Positions 26,254 through 35,815 of a stretch of DNA of 64,000 bases are shown here, in pieces; the first letter of the stretch is position 1, and each line of letters starts with the position of its first letter. Position numbers and translations under genes: made by a program. The DNA lies in assembly GCF_900411375.1 (NCBI RefSeq), contig NZ_LS422981.1, forward strand, positions 79,015-143,014, in the 5' to 3' direction. The stretch comes from Lentilactobacillus raoultii (lineage in GTDB: Bacteria > Bacillota > Bacilli > Lactobacillales > Lactobacillaceae). The notes beneath the pieces are model-generated. The model saw only the letters and a program-made list of their open reading frames with translations, searched no databases and was not told where the DNA came from.

Positions 26254-26985
26254 TTAACGATTTTCATTGAGATCGACGAACGTATTGTAGTTTAAATATT
26301 TATAATGCAGTCGCATATTCGAAACCTCAAACGGGGTGCCATCATCCAAGAAGAAAATCCCTTCCATTACACCCACCGGTTCAACCGGCTTAAGATGAAG
26401 CAGTTCTTGATCCTCTTTATTGGATGGTGTCGTGGTAATCGTCATAAACGATTTTGTCACCGATTTGCCGGTAGTCTCCTCAAAGTAGTTGAAGATCGAT
26501 CCCTCGACGCGTTCCCGATTCAAATCCGGTACCACTTTAATCGGTATGTAACCTAATTCAATCATGAACGGCTTATCTTCAAAAGTCCGCAGACGCTTAA
26601 TCTCATAAACAAAATCACCAGGATCCAAAAACAATTCAGTCTGCATCTCTTTGCTGGCCGGAATGACATTAAAGTCCAGCAAGCGGATTTTAGGAATCTT
26701 GCCATCACTCTTGAAGCTGTCAGTCACACCAAGGTTGGACCCCTCATATTGAAAAATAGAGCGATTTTTTTGGTATAGCGGATTGATGAAGGTGCCCGAT
26801 CCCCGTTTTTTAAAAATAATTCCTTGATTTGCCAAAACATTCAAGGCTCGTTTAACTGAGCTGCGGCTTACACCATAAGATTCACTTAGACTACGCTCAT
26901 CTGGCAGGCGCTTAGAATCGAACTCGTTCTTTTTAATCCGATTTTTTAAATCCTTCATGATGTTTTGATACACTAAATCAGCCAT
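26254..26985 (-). CDS. GntR/HutC-family transcriptional regulator
   Basis: Protein of 243 residues. Residues 1-70 form a GntR winged helix (RLPDERSLSESYGVSRSSVKRALNVLANQGII) and residues about 90-240 a UTRA ligand-binding domain. HutC-type regulators sense sugars, sugar phosphates or amino-acid derivatives. ATG 26985 follows GAAGGAGAAACA; the longer frame begins at a TTG overlapping that site. It sits upstream of the phosphoketolase gene on the same strand, but a terminator separates them. Regulation of phosphoketolase is possible, not shown. Confidence 0.85.
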   Translation of the reverse strand: MADLVYQNIMKDLKNRIKKNEFDSKRLPDERSLSESYGVSRSSVKRALNVLANQGIIFKKRGSGTFINPLYQKNRSIFQYEGSNLGVTDSFKSDGKIPKIRLLDFNVIPASKEMQTELFLDPGDFVYEIKRLRTFEDKPFMIELGYIPIKVVPDLNRERVEGSIFNYFEETTGKSVTKSFMTITTTPSNKEDQELLHLKPVEPVGVMEGIFFLDDGTPFEVSNMRLHYKYLNYNTFVDLNENR

Positions 26986-27272
26986 TGTTTCTCCTTCATT
27001 CAATCAGTCGTTCGTTAACATTAATTACAAAGTATACCAGATTTTCATTACAAAATGTATGCCATTCAAAACTGGCGACTAAAACCAACCTTATTTTGTC
27101 CCTTTAAGACCCAAAATGAGTTTCCCTCGATCCAAATTAAGATCCCAAAAATATTCTACACTACAATTCAGTCATCACGAAACTTTTTCGCGTCCTTCAG
27201 CAATCAATTCCCGTTCAAATTAGCGCCAACACTCATCAGCCGATGTGATAAAATGTGAATGAGGTGTCGGAT

Positions 27273-27776
27273 ATGTCAAAAAAGAAACGCAAACGAGTTC
27301 ATAAAACATTAGTTGAACAAATCTTGGATAAACATCAGATTCCCTTTGAGCAAATGACTTTTCCAACTCATCAGGAGGGTGACGTTGAACAAATCAGCGT
27401 TGATCATTTGGATCAGGATGAACATCAAATCTTTAAAACATTGGTCTTGAGTGGAAAAACGACCGGTCCGGTTGTTGGAGTAATCCCGGTTGATGAACAT
27501 TTGGACGAAAAGAAGTTAGCCAAAGCATCCGGAAATAAAAAAGTTAACATGGTTCCCCTCAAAGACCTGCTGAAAACAACCGGTTATCAGCACGGGGCTA
27601 ATACCCCGATCGGTATCTGGGAGAAATTCAAGTATCCCATTTATATTGATCAAGAAGCTCAAAAAATGGGAAAAATCATCGTTTCTTCCGGACAAATCGG
27701 CCGTTCAGTTAAAGTTGACGCTGAACAGATGCGTCAATTAGTCCACGGCACGTTTACCGATTTAAAGGAAGAGTAA
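27273..27776 (+). CDS. ybaK: Cys-tRNA(Pro)/Cys-tRNA(Cys) deacylase, YbaK/EbsC family
   Basis: Protein of 167 residues. The trans-editing domain is seen in KTLVLSGKTTGPVVGVIPVDEHLDEKKLAKASGNKK and IYIDQEAQKMGKIIVSSGQIGRSVKV. It hydrolyses mischarged Cys-tRNA(Pro). ATG 27273 follows GAGGTGTCGGAT; an upstream GTG at 27255 is poorer. Followed after 3 bases by a membrane-protein gene, so the two form an operon. Confidence 0.92.
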   Translation: MSKKKRKRVHKTLVEQILDKHQIPFEQMTFPTHQEGDVEQISVDHLDQDEHQIFKTLVLSGKTTGPVVGVIPVDEHLDEKKLAKASGNKKVNMVPLKDLLKTTGYQHGANTPIGIWEKFKYPIYIDQEAQKMGKIIVSSGQIGRSVKVDAEQMRQLVHGTFTDLKEE

Positions 27777-27779
27777 TCA

Positions 27780-28514
27780 ATGCTGAAAATAATACTCCTC
27801 AATATCGGAATGGTCCTCGGAAGCACGATTGTGGGACCATTCTTTTTTGTTTATCTGCTGGCCACAATTAACCACAATACTAAAGCAATGATTGCCAGTC
27901 GATTCGGGACCGGGGGACAGCTGATCTTTGGCTTCTTAGGCATCATTCTCCATGAAACCAGCCATTTGCTTGTGGCGATCATCTTTGGTCACCACATTCG
28001 CTCCGTTCGATTGATCAGACGACCAACCATTGATAATCCATCCCTCGGCTACGTTAATCATACCTGGCGAGCCGATAGTCTTTATCAAAAAATCGGCAAT
28101 CTATTTATCGGCATCGCCCCAATTTTTGGCTGTTGCACCATTATTCTACTATTGGCTAAATGGTTGCTGCCGGATATCTATTCTCAATTAATCGTGTTAA
28201 CCCAACGCCCTCTTTCACAGCTTTACCTCACTTGGCCCACCTTTGATTGGGGAAATCTGCTAATCTTTGGGCTATTAACAATCAATATCTGCATTGGCGG
28301 CTTTGATTTAAGCACAGCTGACTATCAAAACGCCACACAGGGGTTGGTTGCCACAATTCTGCTATTAATTGTTTTGACGATTCTTATTTCAGGATTGCCA
28401 TTCGGTGACACTATTCAAAGAGCCGGCATGCATTTTACAAAAATTTTGATGGTTATTTCCAGCTTTAACCTTATGATTTCAATCATCTTAAACCTCAGTT
28501 TCAGGCTACTCTAA
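27780..28514 (+). CDS. M50-like membrane metallopeptidase-family protein
   Basis: Protein of 244 residues with about five to six membrane segments. IILHETSHLLVAIIFGHHI contains an HExxH zinc motif inside a membrane helix, as in site-2 proteases, and a conserved block LGYVNHTWRADSLYQKIGNLFIGIAPIFG follows. The second metal-ligand motif (NxxPxxxxDG-type) of active M50 enzymes is not evident, so activity is uncertain. It starts 3 bases after ybaK with GGAAGAG upstream. It ends at the stop of a convergent HD-domain gene, with only one base between. Confidence 0.7.
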   Translation: MLKIILLNIGMVLGSTIVGPFFFVYLLATINHNTKAMIASRFGTGGQLIFGFLGIILHETSHLLVAIIFGHHIRSVRLIRRPTIDNPSLGYVNHTWRADSLYQKIGNLFIGIAPIFGCCTIILLLAKWLLPDIYSQLIVLTQRPLSQLYLTWPTFDWGNLLIFGLLTINICIGGFDLSTADYQNATQGLVATILLLIVLTILISGLPFGDTIQRAGMHFTKILMVISSFNLMISIILNLSFRLL

Positions 28515-28515
28515 T

Positions 28516-29157
28516 TCAGGCTTGGCCATTCCATTCATCCATAAATTCGTTGAGAAAGGCCAACATCACTTGTTGCCGATGCTCAGCCAACTTTTTCGCA
28601 GTCGGCGTGTTCATCTGATCCTTTAGTTTTAATAATTTCTCATAAAAATGATTAATTACCGTTCCCCGTTTTCGATACTCCGACTTGTCCAAATTCGTTC
28701 TGGGCATCACGTGGGGATTATACATTGTCTCACCAAAGTGGCCGCCAAAATAAAAGGTTCTGGCAATCCCAATTGCACCAATGGCATCCAAGCGATCCGC
28801 GTCCTGAACAATCTGACCTTCTAATGATAGTTGATAATGATGTTTTAAATTATCACTAAACGACATGTGGTCAATAATGTCAAAAACTTGGTTAATGAAT
28901 GGCTGATCATACCCAATTTCAATCAACTTACCAATGATTGCCTGTCGTTTAGCCGCTGGATTGGTCGTCACCTTATCATCACTGACATCATGAAGGTACG
29001 CGGCAACCAAGACCAGCTGTTCATCAGCCGGTTCAGTTTTTAAAATGGTTTGAGCCAGGCTGACCACCCGCATAATATGGGTGTAATCGTGGCCTGACGT
29101 TTCGTATCCCAGTTCTTGTTTCACGAAATCTTGAATTCTGCGAAGTTCCCGAATCAT
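28516..29157 (-). CDS. HD-domain phosphohydrolase
   Basis: Protein of 213 residues. HD signature: H in SGHDYTHIMRVV, HD in VAAYLHDVSDDK, and a late D in IVQDADRLDAIGAIGIAR. Members hydrolyse nucleotides or related phosphate esters. The reading frame extends to 29232, but ATG 29157 (MIRELRRIQDF) has GAGGAAAAGT upstream. Substrate unknown. Convergent with the M50-like gene without a clear terminator between. Confidence 0.85.
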   Translation of the reverse strand: MIRELRRIQDFVKQELGYETSGHDYTHIMRVVSLAQTILKTEPADEQLVLVAAYLHDVSDDKVTTNPAAKRQAIIGKLIEIGYDQPFINQVFDIIDHMSFSDNLKHHYQLSLEGQIVQDADRLDAIGAIGIARTFYFGGHFGETMYNPHVMPRTNLDKSEYRKRGTVINHFYEKLLKLKDQMNTPTAKKLAEHRQQVMLAFLNEFMDEWNGQA

Positions 29158-29313
29158 ACTTTTCCTCATTTCCAAATTAATAAGACACTTCAAAAAGTTT
29201 AAACCCATAAAAATGAGTGACCCAGACAGCATCTTACTTGTCTAAGTCACCCATTTTAACATACTAATTTTAAGCTTCTATGATTTGTTGATTTGTTCTT
29301 TATTCTAGCAAAC

Positions 29314-31932
29314 TTATTTCTCGACGCCTTGACCATCATAATCGTCTATCATGATTTGTTTTAAATCAGCGATCAACGGTTCCTTCGGGTTGGCAGTCGT
29401 GCATTGATCTTCGTAAGCCAAAACTGACAACCGATCAACGGCCGAATCAAATTTATCTTTATCAACGCCCCAGGCTTTCAAGCTCAAGGTAACCCCAACG
29501 GAATGAGCCAAGTCAATAATTTTTTGAACCAAGCCTTCAATTAACGCCTCGTCATCCTTACCCTGAATCCCAACGTAGCGGGCAATCTCAGCGTAATCCT
29601 TGTTAGCGCGGAAGTATTCATATTTCGGCCAAACGGCAATTTTTTCCGGCAATTTGGCGTTAAAGCGAATCACGTGCGGCAAGGTGATGGCAATTGCAAT
29701 CCCGTGGGTAAGGCCAAATTCACCGCCCAGTTTGTGGGCAACGGAATGAGTAATCCCTAAAAAGGCATTTCCAAAGGCCATTCCGGCAAGTGTCGCTGCA
29801 TTGTGCATTTCTTCACGGGCGTGGGCATCCCCATTATATGACTTGGTCAAATTATCAAAGACCAGCTTGATCGCCTGCAATGACAACGGCCGTGTGTAAT
29901 CGGAAGCCATTACTGAAACAAAGGATTCAATGCCGTGGCAAAGGGTGTCCAGTCCGGAAGCGGCAACAGTCCCCTTTGGAACAGTTTGGACAAATTGCGG
30001 ATCAACAATCGCCACATCCGGTGTCAAGGCATAATCTGCCAACGGGTACTTGACGTGCGTCTTGGAATCCGTAATGACAGCGAACGGTGTGACTTCTGAA
30101 CCGGTACCGGAAGTCGTCGGAATCGCAATCATTTGTGCTTTGCGGGGCTTGTTAAAGCGGTAAGCCCGTTTTCTGATATCGATGAATTTCTGTTTGGCGC
30201 CAAAGAAACTGGTTGAGGGATCCTCATAGAATAACCACATGTTCTTGGCAGCATCTAGTGGTGACCCACCGCCAAGTGCAATGATGGTATCCGGTTTGAA
30301 GGCCCGCATCTGAGCAACCCCTTTTTCAACAGTATCCGTTGTTGGATCAGGCTCCACGTCGGCGAAAAGAGAATACTCAATTTCATTTGGGCGACGTTTT
30401 AATTCATCCAAAACGGTATCTACATAACCATGTTCAACCATGCCGGGTGTTGTCACGATGAAGACTTTGTTAATCCCAGGCATGTCGTCAAGGTAACGAA
30501 TTGACGTTTTTTCAAAGTAAACTCGTGGTAATTTAACCCATTGCATATTATTTCGTCTCTTTGCGATTGTTTTGATGTTCAATAAGTCATAGTCGGTCAC
30601 ATTATGAGAAATCGAGTTGGCACCCCATGAACCGGTTCCCAACGTTAATGATGGGGTCATTTCGTTATAGAGGTTACCGATGCCACCGAAACCACCGGGT
30701 GTGTTGACCAATACTCGAGCAGCTTTCATTTTAACGCCAAATTTAAGAGCAATGTCATCATCCGTCGTTTGAATGGCCGCGGTATGACCCAAGCCACCAT
30801 AATTCAAAAGCTGTTCAGCAATTGAGAAGGCATCTTCATGACTCTTGGCTTTGTAGATACTGATCACTGGACTTAATTTTTCACCTGACAATGGATACTT
30901 GGCACCAATTCCTGTCATTTCAGCTGCCAGAACTTTTGTGTTGTCCGGTACTTTGAGACCAGCCATTTTTGCAATTTCCTTAGCTGATTTACCAGCGATT
31001 GGGCCACGAACCCCGCCACGTTTTGGATCAAACATGGCTTCTGCCAATTTCGGTTGATCCTTTTTGGCAACAAAGAAGACGCCGTTTTTAATGAAGTTTT
31101 CTTTCACATCATCGTAAATTTCATTATCAATGATGGCACTGTTTTCAGTGGCACAAATCATGCCGTTATCAAACGTTTTTGAAAGGACAATGTCGTTAAC
31201 TGCCCGCAAAATATTGGCAGTTCTTTCAATGTAGACCGGGCCGTTCCCCGGGCCAACACCCAACGCCGGTTTGCCAGTTGAATAAGCAGCTTTAACCATG
31301 CCTGGACCACCGGTAGCAAGCGTACTTGCGACTCCTGGATGATTGATTAATTTATTGGTTGCTTCAATGCTGGGTTCTTCAATCCACTGAATGGCGCCTT
31401 CTGGTGCTCCGGCAGCGATTGCGGCGTCACGAACTACTTTGGCTGCGGCAACGGATGATTTCATTGCCTGTGGGTGAAAACTGAAAATAATTGGGTTACG
31501 AGTTTTCATCGCAATAATTGATTTGAACAGTGTCGTTGAAGTCGGGTTGGTAACGGGTGTAATCCCGGCTAAAACGCCTAGTGGTTCGGCAACGGTAATT
31601 AATTGGCGTTCCCGATCATCTTTGATGACACCAACCGTTTTGTGGTCACGAATGCTGTGCCAAATTTCTTCGGTCGCGTACATATTTTTAATCGCTTTGT
31701 CTTCAGCAACTCCCCGGCCGGTTTCTTCAGCGGCCATGATAGCTAAATCCATGTGTTTGTCTTGACCGGCCATCACCATTTCATGGGTAATGTGGTCAAC
31801 TTTTTTCTGGTCAAATGAATCCATGATTTCAAGGGCTTTTTGGGCTTTTGAAACTAACTTGTTGATCATGTCGTCAACGTTGGTTTTTACTGGTTTAGTT
31901 GGTTTGAGTTCTTTTACCTTATTTTCAATCAT
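29314..31932 (-). CDS. adhE: Bifunctional acetaldehyde-CoA/alcohol dehydrogenase
   Basis: Protein of 872 residues. The N-terminal half is CoA-acylating aldehyde dehydrogenase with the active Cys in DNGMICATENSAII; the C-terminal half is an iron-dependent alcohol dehydrogenase (ALGGGSPLDAAKNMW, GLDTLCHGIESFVS, FLGITHSVAHKLGGEFGLTHG metal ligands). It reduces acetyl-CoA to ethanol using two NADH, the main electron sink of heterolactic sugar use. Start ATG 31932 follows GGAGGCTAACTA. A cre site lies about 190 bases upstream. Confidence 0.97.
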   Translation of the reverse strand: MIENKVKELKPTKPVKTNVDDMINKLVSKAQKALEIMDSFDQKKVDHITHEMVMAGQDKHMDLAIMAAEETGRGVAEDKAIKNMYATEEIWHSIRDHKTVGVIKDDRERQLITVAEPLGVLAGITPVTNPTSTTLFKSIIAMKTRNPIIFSFHPQAMKSSVAAAKVVRDAAIAAGAPEGAIQWIEEPSIEATNKLINHPGVASTLATGGPGMVKAAYSTGKPALGVGPGNGPVYIERTANILRAVNDIVLSKTFDNGMICATENSAIIDNEIYDDVKENFIKNGVFFVAKKDQPKLAEAMFDPKRGGVRGPIAGKSAKEIAKMAGLKVPDNTKVLAAEMTGIGAKYPLSGEKLSPVISIYKAKSHEDAFSIAEQLLNYGGLGHTAAIQTTDDDIALKFGVKMKAARVLVNTPGGFGGIGNLYNEMTPSLTLGTGSWGANSISHNVTDYDLLNIKTIAKRRNNMQWVKLPRVYFEKTSIRYLDDMPGINKVFIVTTPGMVEHGYVDTVLDELKRRPNEIEYSLFADVEPDPTTDTVEKGVAQMRAFKPDTIIALGGGSPLDAAKNMWLFYEDPSTSFFGAKQKFIDIRKRAYRFNKPRKAQMIAIPTTSGTGSEVTPFAVITDSKTHVKYPLADYALTPDVAIVDPQFVQTVPKGTVAASGLDTLCHGIESFVSVMASDYTRPLSLQAIKLVFDNLTKSYNGDAHAREEMHNAATLAGMAFGNAFLGITHSVAHKLGGEFGLTHGIAIAITLPHVIRFNAKLPEKIAVWPKYEYFRANKDYAEIARYVGIQGKDDEALIEGLVQKIIDLAHSVGVTLSLKAWGVDKDKFDSAVDRLSVLAYEDQCTTANPKEPLIADLKQIMIDDYDGQGVEK

Positions 31933-32089
31933 TAGTTAGCCTCCGTGAAAATGCTTTTTGAAAAAATCTTTGTTATCTATTTCACAAAAATAACTATACC
32001 ACGAATTTTTTAATTGTAAATACTTTTGTTCAACAAATCACAATTTAATTTTCATTTCATTACATCCCTTGTCACTCAAGCAAGGACGA

Positions 32090-32115
32090 AAAAAGAGCCC
32101 GAATAGTGGACTCTT
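32090..32115 (-). terminator. Terminator of the DUF1836 gene
   Basis: AAGAGTCC and GGGCTCTTTTTTC on the minus strand. Confidence 0.65.
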
Positions 32116-32122
32116 ATTTTCA

Positions 32123-32136
32123 TGAAACCGGTTTCT
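32123..32136. promoter_or_regulatory. cre-like site upstream of adhE
   Basis: TGAAACCGGTTTCT matches 13 of 14 cre positions. It lies next to the DUF1836 terminator, in the adhE upstream region. Confidence 0.5.
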
Positions 32137-32159
32137 TTATTTATATGTGAATAGTTTCA

Positions 32160-32699
32160 CTACTTAGCAATTTTAGGAATTGGCCTTTCAATAAGCCGCA
32201 GTAATGTTTCAGACTCTAACCGATCAATTATCACATTGACTGCTACCTGCATTAATTTGTCATTTAAGTTTTTTTCTTCCATCGCTTGGCCAAATCGATT
32301 TTCGAGATTTTTAAACGAAAATCGAAGACGCTTGATAAATTGATCATAGGCCTTCTGGGGATAAATATTTGCCGTCACCTGATCAATGCCGTGGCGAATT
32401 GTTTCCAAAGAAAAAGCCGGTTTTAACAGACTAATCAAAATAATATCGGCCAACTGCATCGTCTGGTACTTCTTCTTAACCGGCGCAATAATGGCTTTAT
32501 GCTTAACGTAATTATTGATCATCGCTGGTGTGACGTGGTCAACGCCAATTGGCCCCAGCAGATTATTAACCAGTGCGGTCACTTGGTCCATATACAGCGC
32601 AAATTTAGGTAATTCAGACCATAGTGGCAATTCAACGGTTTTTAACTTCTCTTCCCACTTCTTGTAAGATTGATACGCTTCCTCATTACTAGCTGACAT
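32160..32699 (-). CDS. DUF1836 family protein
   Basis: Protein of 179 residues, alpha-helical. VDHVTPAMINNYVKHKAIIAPVKKKYQTMQLADIILISLLK matches the DUF1836 family, which has a MerR-like helix-turn-helix core. A DNA-binding regulatory role is probable but targets are unknown. ATG 32699 is spaced 8 bases from AAGGGG; the in-frame ATG at 32705 is too close to it. Monocistronic. Confidence 0.8.
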   Translation of the reverse strand: MSASNEEAYQSYKKWEEKLKTVELPLWSELPKFALYMDQVTALVNNLLGPIGVDHVTPAMINNYVKHKAIIAPVKKKYQTMQLADIILISLLKPAFSLETIRHGIDQVTANIYPQKAYDQFIKRLRFSFKNLENRFGQAMEEKNLNDKLMQVAVNVIIDRLESETLLRLIERPIPKIAK

Positions 32700-32869
32700 T
32701 AACATCGCCCCTTACTCATATCGTTAATTATACCACTTTATGTAGTTTTTAAAACTAGGTGGTAGGCTGGTTAAAGAAGTATTTTCTGAATTGAAATTCG
32801 AGCAGTCTCTCAGTTCCCGATCATCAATCATGACACAACGATTCGTAATTTGATCGATTAAAACGTATA

Positions 32870-32935
32870 AAAAAAGCCCTAAAAGGTAAATCATCCTTTT
32901 ATGGCAAAATCACCAGGCTGAAAACAAAGTTGATT
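32870..32935 (-). terminator. Terminator after the ATPase operon
   Basis: Minus strand: AAAAGGATGATTTACCTTTT hairpin nested in GCC/GGGC and followed by TTTTTTT, just past the small membrane-protein gene. Confidence 0.55.
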
Positions 32936-32957
32936 TGGCTTTTTTGTAATCACTCAT

Positions 32958-33203
32958 TTAATTAGAATGTCGCTTCGACTTACCCCAAAAATGCTGGATA
33001 ATCTCAATTATCAAAAAGAAGCCGGCAATCCCAATCACATTTTCAACGAACATAGTCAAATCCTTTAGCCAGCGCAATTGGCCAAATTGAAAGAGATCTA
33101 GAACACCTCTTAAAATTGTTAACGGGACTAACACCCACATCATCAAACTGAGATCATCAATTAATCCCGAAAAAATTGATTTAATCGTTTTCACTTTGTT
33201 CAC
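32958..33203 (-). CDS. Small membrane protein translationally coupled to the P-type ATPase
   Basis: Protein of 81 residues with two hydrophobic segments (MMWVLVPLTILRGVLDLF and IGIAGFFLIIEIIQHFW) and a basic C-terminus. It starts at GTG 33203, sharing the sequence GTGA with the ATPase stop codon. Its ribosome binding site GGAGGT is formed by the last Gly-Gly codons of the ATPase, so its translation depends on the ATPase. Such tight coupling suggests a partner subunit or regulator of the pump. Not recognised as a known family. Confidence 0.75.
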   Translation of the reverse strand: MNKVKTIKSIFSGLIDDLSLMMWVLVPLTILRGVLDLFQFGQLRWLKDLTMFVENVIGIAGFFLIIEIIQHFWGKSKRHSN

Positions 33204-35584
33204 CGACCTCCTCGCTTAGCTGCTCGAGCCGCTCTCTTGGCCGCCCGCCGATCCAGTATCTTGGCAATCACACCCTGCATAAAGATGTAAATCGGATACG
33301 CCGTCGCAATTAACGGAACAGCGTAAAGCCAGATATCTTTATTAAAGAAAGAAACCAGTGAGAAGATATTATTGAAGAAGACAATAATCGCCAGAAAGGC
33401 TGCCAAAACCAACACATCCATGGCCAACTTCATCCGATTCCACGGTCGCGAAACCAACACTAGTGCCAACCAACAAATTGCCCCAGTTAATAACACACAT
33501 AACGTGGACGTAAACTCATAGTGTAAGCCGAAAAAGCGTCCCAAAATTTCAATCACCATCACATACCCGACCACACAGACTGCCGCCGGTGCCGAGACAA
33601 TCAAAACCTGCCGCATAAACTGATTGGTAATTCGACTAAAGTTGGGTTCCAACGCCAAGATAAACGACGGGATACCGACCATCAGTGAGGTGATTGGGGT
33701 CAGTTGAATTGGCTCAAATGGATACTGCATGGCCAGAAAAACAAAGATAATCGTTAACGCGACTGAATACATGGTCTTAATCAAGTACATTGATGCGACT
33801 CGTTCAATATTGTTAATGACCCGACGCCCCTCATTTAAAACGTCAATCATTGCATCGAAATTTGAATTAATGAGGACAAAATCTGCGATACTCTTAGTGC
33901 TCTCACTACCAGAAGCCATTGCAATTCCACAATCGGCCTGCCGCAGCGCCAGCAAATCATTCACCCCGTCACCGGTCATCGCAACCGTATGCTTCTGACT
34001 TTGCAGCGCCGTAATCAACCGCTTCTTTTGATCGGGAGTCACCCGGCCAAACACCGTGTGTTCAGCCGCAATCTTTTCAAAATCAGCCTCGTCTTCAACG
34101 GTTGACATATCGATTTGATGCTCGGCGTTTTGAATTCCGGCATTTTTAGCAATTGTTGCCACCGTAGTCGGGTCATCACCGGAAATAACTTTAATCGTGA
34201 CCCCTTGATTGTTGAAGTATCGAAATGTATTGACCGCGTTAGGCCGAATCACATCGGAAATTAAGATCAATCCGATCATTTCGGGAGCCTTTAGTGGCTG
34301 CTCAGCATTCAGGCCGTCCACCTTGGCCACTGCCAACACTCGAAAACCTTGTTTGGCGTATTTTTGAATTTGCTGAATCACGTGATCTGGTAATTGTTTA
34401 AAGATAAACTGAGGCGCGCCAAAGACATAGTCATGGCCATCCGCAAAGGCTGCCCCACTCCATTTTCGTTGCGATGAAAACGGTACGCTGGTTTTAACTG
34501 TCATTTCCGGATCTTCAAAAGCTGTTTTAAGTGCATTGGCCGTCTCATTGGTATCACCAGTCCCGTAAGTAATGCCGGCAACCACTCGTTCCAAGTCGGC
34601 CACCTTCATTTCAGGAACCATCGGAATAGCTCGTTCAAACTTGAGGTCACCGCTGGTAATCGTGCCGGTTTTATCCAAACAAATCACATCAACTCTGGCT
34701 AATGTTTCAATTGCCGGCAGATCACGAACCAATGTTTTCTTTCTGGCCAAATGCATCGCTGAAACTGCCAGCGTCACCGAGGTCAGTAAAACCAAGCCTT
34801 CCGGAATCATCCCAATCATCGCAGCAGCGGTACCTAAAATTGCCCGATTAAGATGACTATCACCAAGATATTTAGCAATGAACAACACTACGCCTAATGG
34901 AATGATAACATACGTTAAAACTTTAATAATTCGATTAATAGTGTTCAACAGAACGCTTGAGGTGTCTTTTCCTTCTTTGGCTTCGTTGGAAATATGATTA
35001 ACAAAGGTTTGGGCGCCAACCTTAGTCACTAACATTTTCCCGGAACCACCGACCAAGTAGGTTCCCGAAGTCAAAGTGTCATCCATCTTCTTTGAAATCG
35101 TTTTAGATTCTCCAGTAATGGGTGACTCATCAACTTCCATCCCCCGCGACTGCATCACAACGCCGTCAACCGGGATTTGATCTCCCCGATTCAGTACCAG
35201 AACATCTCCCAGCACTAAGTCTTCCGGATAAATCGACTGGGGTTGACCATCCCGAATCACGGTTGATTTGCCTTCCGCCAGCAGCACCATTTTATCAACT
35301 TGTCGTTTGGATCGAATTTCCTGAATGATCCCAATGATCGTGTTAAAAAACGCAATCCCCAAAAACAATAGGTTTTTATAACTCCCCGTATAAAAGATCA
35401 AGCCGCCCAACACAACATTGATCAAATTAAAAAGAGTAAATGTGTTATCTCGTAAAATTTCCTTAATACTGCGGGTCAGAGACTGCTCACCAGTATTTTG
35501 ATGTCCGGTTTTTATCTGGTGCTCAACCTGAGCAGAAGACAGACCCTGCTCAGGGGAAACTTCTGAAATTTTGACATCTGCCAA
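33200..35584 (-). CDS. Cation-translocating P-type ATPase (CtpE-like)
   Basis: Protein of 794 residues. Actuator motif VDESPITGESKTI, phosphorylation motif VICLDKTGTITSGDL, hinge MTGDGVNDLLALRQADCGIAMASG and membrane segment 4 motif MIGMIPEGLVLLTSVTLAV are all intact. The PEGL motif and overall plan resemble CtpE-type calcium pumps rather than heavy-metal or KdpB pumps. About 10 membrane segments. The ion is inferred to be Ca2+ or another divalent cation. Start ATG 35584 follows GAGGCGTTTAACTTGGC. First gene of an operon with the small membrane protein. Confidence 0.9.
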   Translation of the reverse strand: MADVKISEVSPEQGLSSAQVEHQIKTGHQNTGEQSLTRSIKEILRDNTFTLFNLINVVLGGLIFYTGSYKNLLFLGIAFFNTIIGIIQEIRSKRQVDKMVLLAEGKSTVIRDGQPQSIYPEDLVLGDVLVLNRGDQIPVDGVVMQSRGMEVDESPITGESKTISKKMDDTLTSGTYLVGGSGKMLVTKVGAQTFVNHISNEAKEGKDTSSVLLNTINRIIKVLTYVIIPLGVVLFIAKYLGDSHLNRAILGTAAAMIGMIPEGLVLLTSVTLAVSAMHLARKKTLVRDLPAIETLARVDVICLDKTGTITSGDLKFERAIPMVPEMKVADLERVVAGITYGTGDTNETANALKTAFEDPEMTVKTSVPFSSQRKWSGAAFADGHDYVFGAPQFIFKQLPDHVIQQIQKYAKQGFRVLAVAKVDGLNAEQPLKAPEMIGLILISDVIRPNAVNTFRYFNNQGVTIKVISGDDPTTVATIAKNAGIQNAEHQIDMSTVEDEADFEKIAAEHTVFGRVTPDQKKRLITALQSQKHTVAMTGDGVNDLLALRQADCGIAMASGSESTKSIADFVLINSNFDAMIDVLNEGRRVINNIERVASMYLIKTMYSVALTIIFVFLAMQYPFEPIQLTPITSLMVGIPSFILALEPNFSRITNQFMRQVLIVSAPAAVCVVGYVMVIEILGRFFGLHYEFTSTLCVLLTGAICWLALVLVSRPWNRMKLAMDVLVLAAFLAIIVFFNNIFSLVSFFNKDIWLYAVPLIATAYPIYIFMQGVIAKILDRRAAKRAARAAKRGGR

Positions 35585-35739
35585 GTTAAACGCCTCGCTT
35601 TTTACTCAATTGTACAAAATCTCAGTTCAAAAGCATATTGATTTGTATGGATTCAAAAGAAGCTTAAAAAATTTAAACTGGTCGTAAGATTTTAGCAATC
35701 AATTTAACAGTCAAAGAAGCCGTCAGCCATCCCTAATTT

Positions 35740-35753
35740 CTTAAGCGCTTACA
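35740..35753. promoter_or_regulatory. cre-like site before aldo/keto reductase
   Basis: CTTAAGCGCTTACA matches 12 of 14 positions of an ideal cre and is centred on AAGCGCTT. It lies about 65 bases before the start. Confidence 0.55.
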
Positions 35754-35815
35754 TAATTTTAACCCAAAACTATGCTAGAATGAAGTCACAATCACGTTAT
35801 TTAGGGGGAATCTGA

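Noticed and set aside
27055..27258. Plus-strand ORF of 67 codons before ybaK
   Set aside because: No ribosome binding site and no recognisable sequence; it covers the ybaK promoter region.
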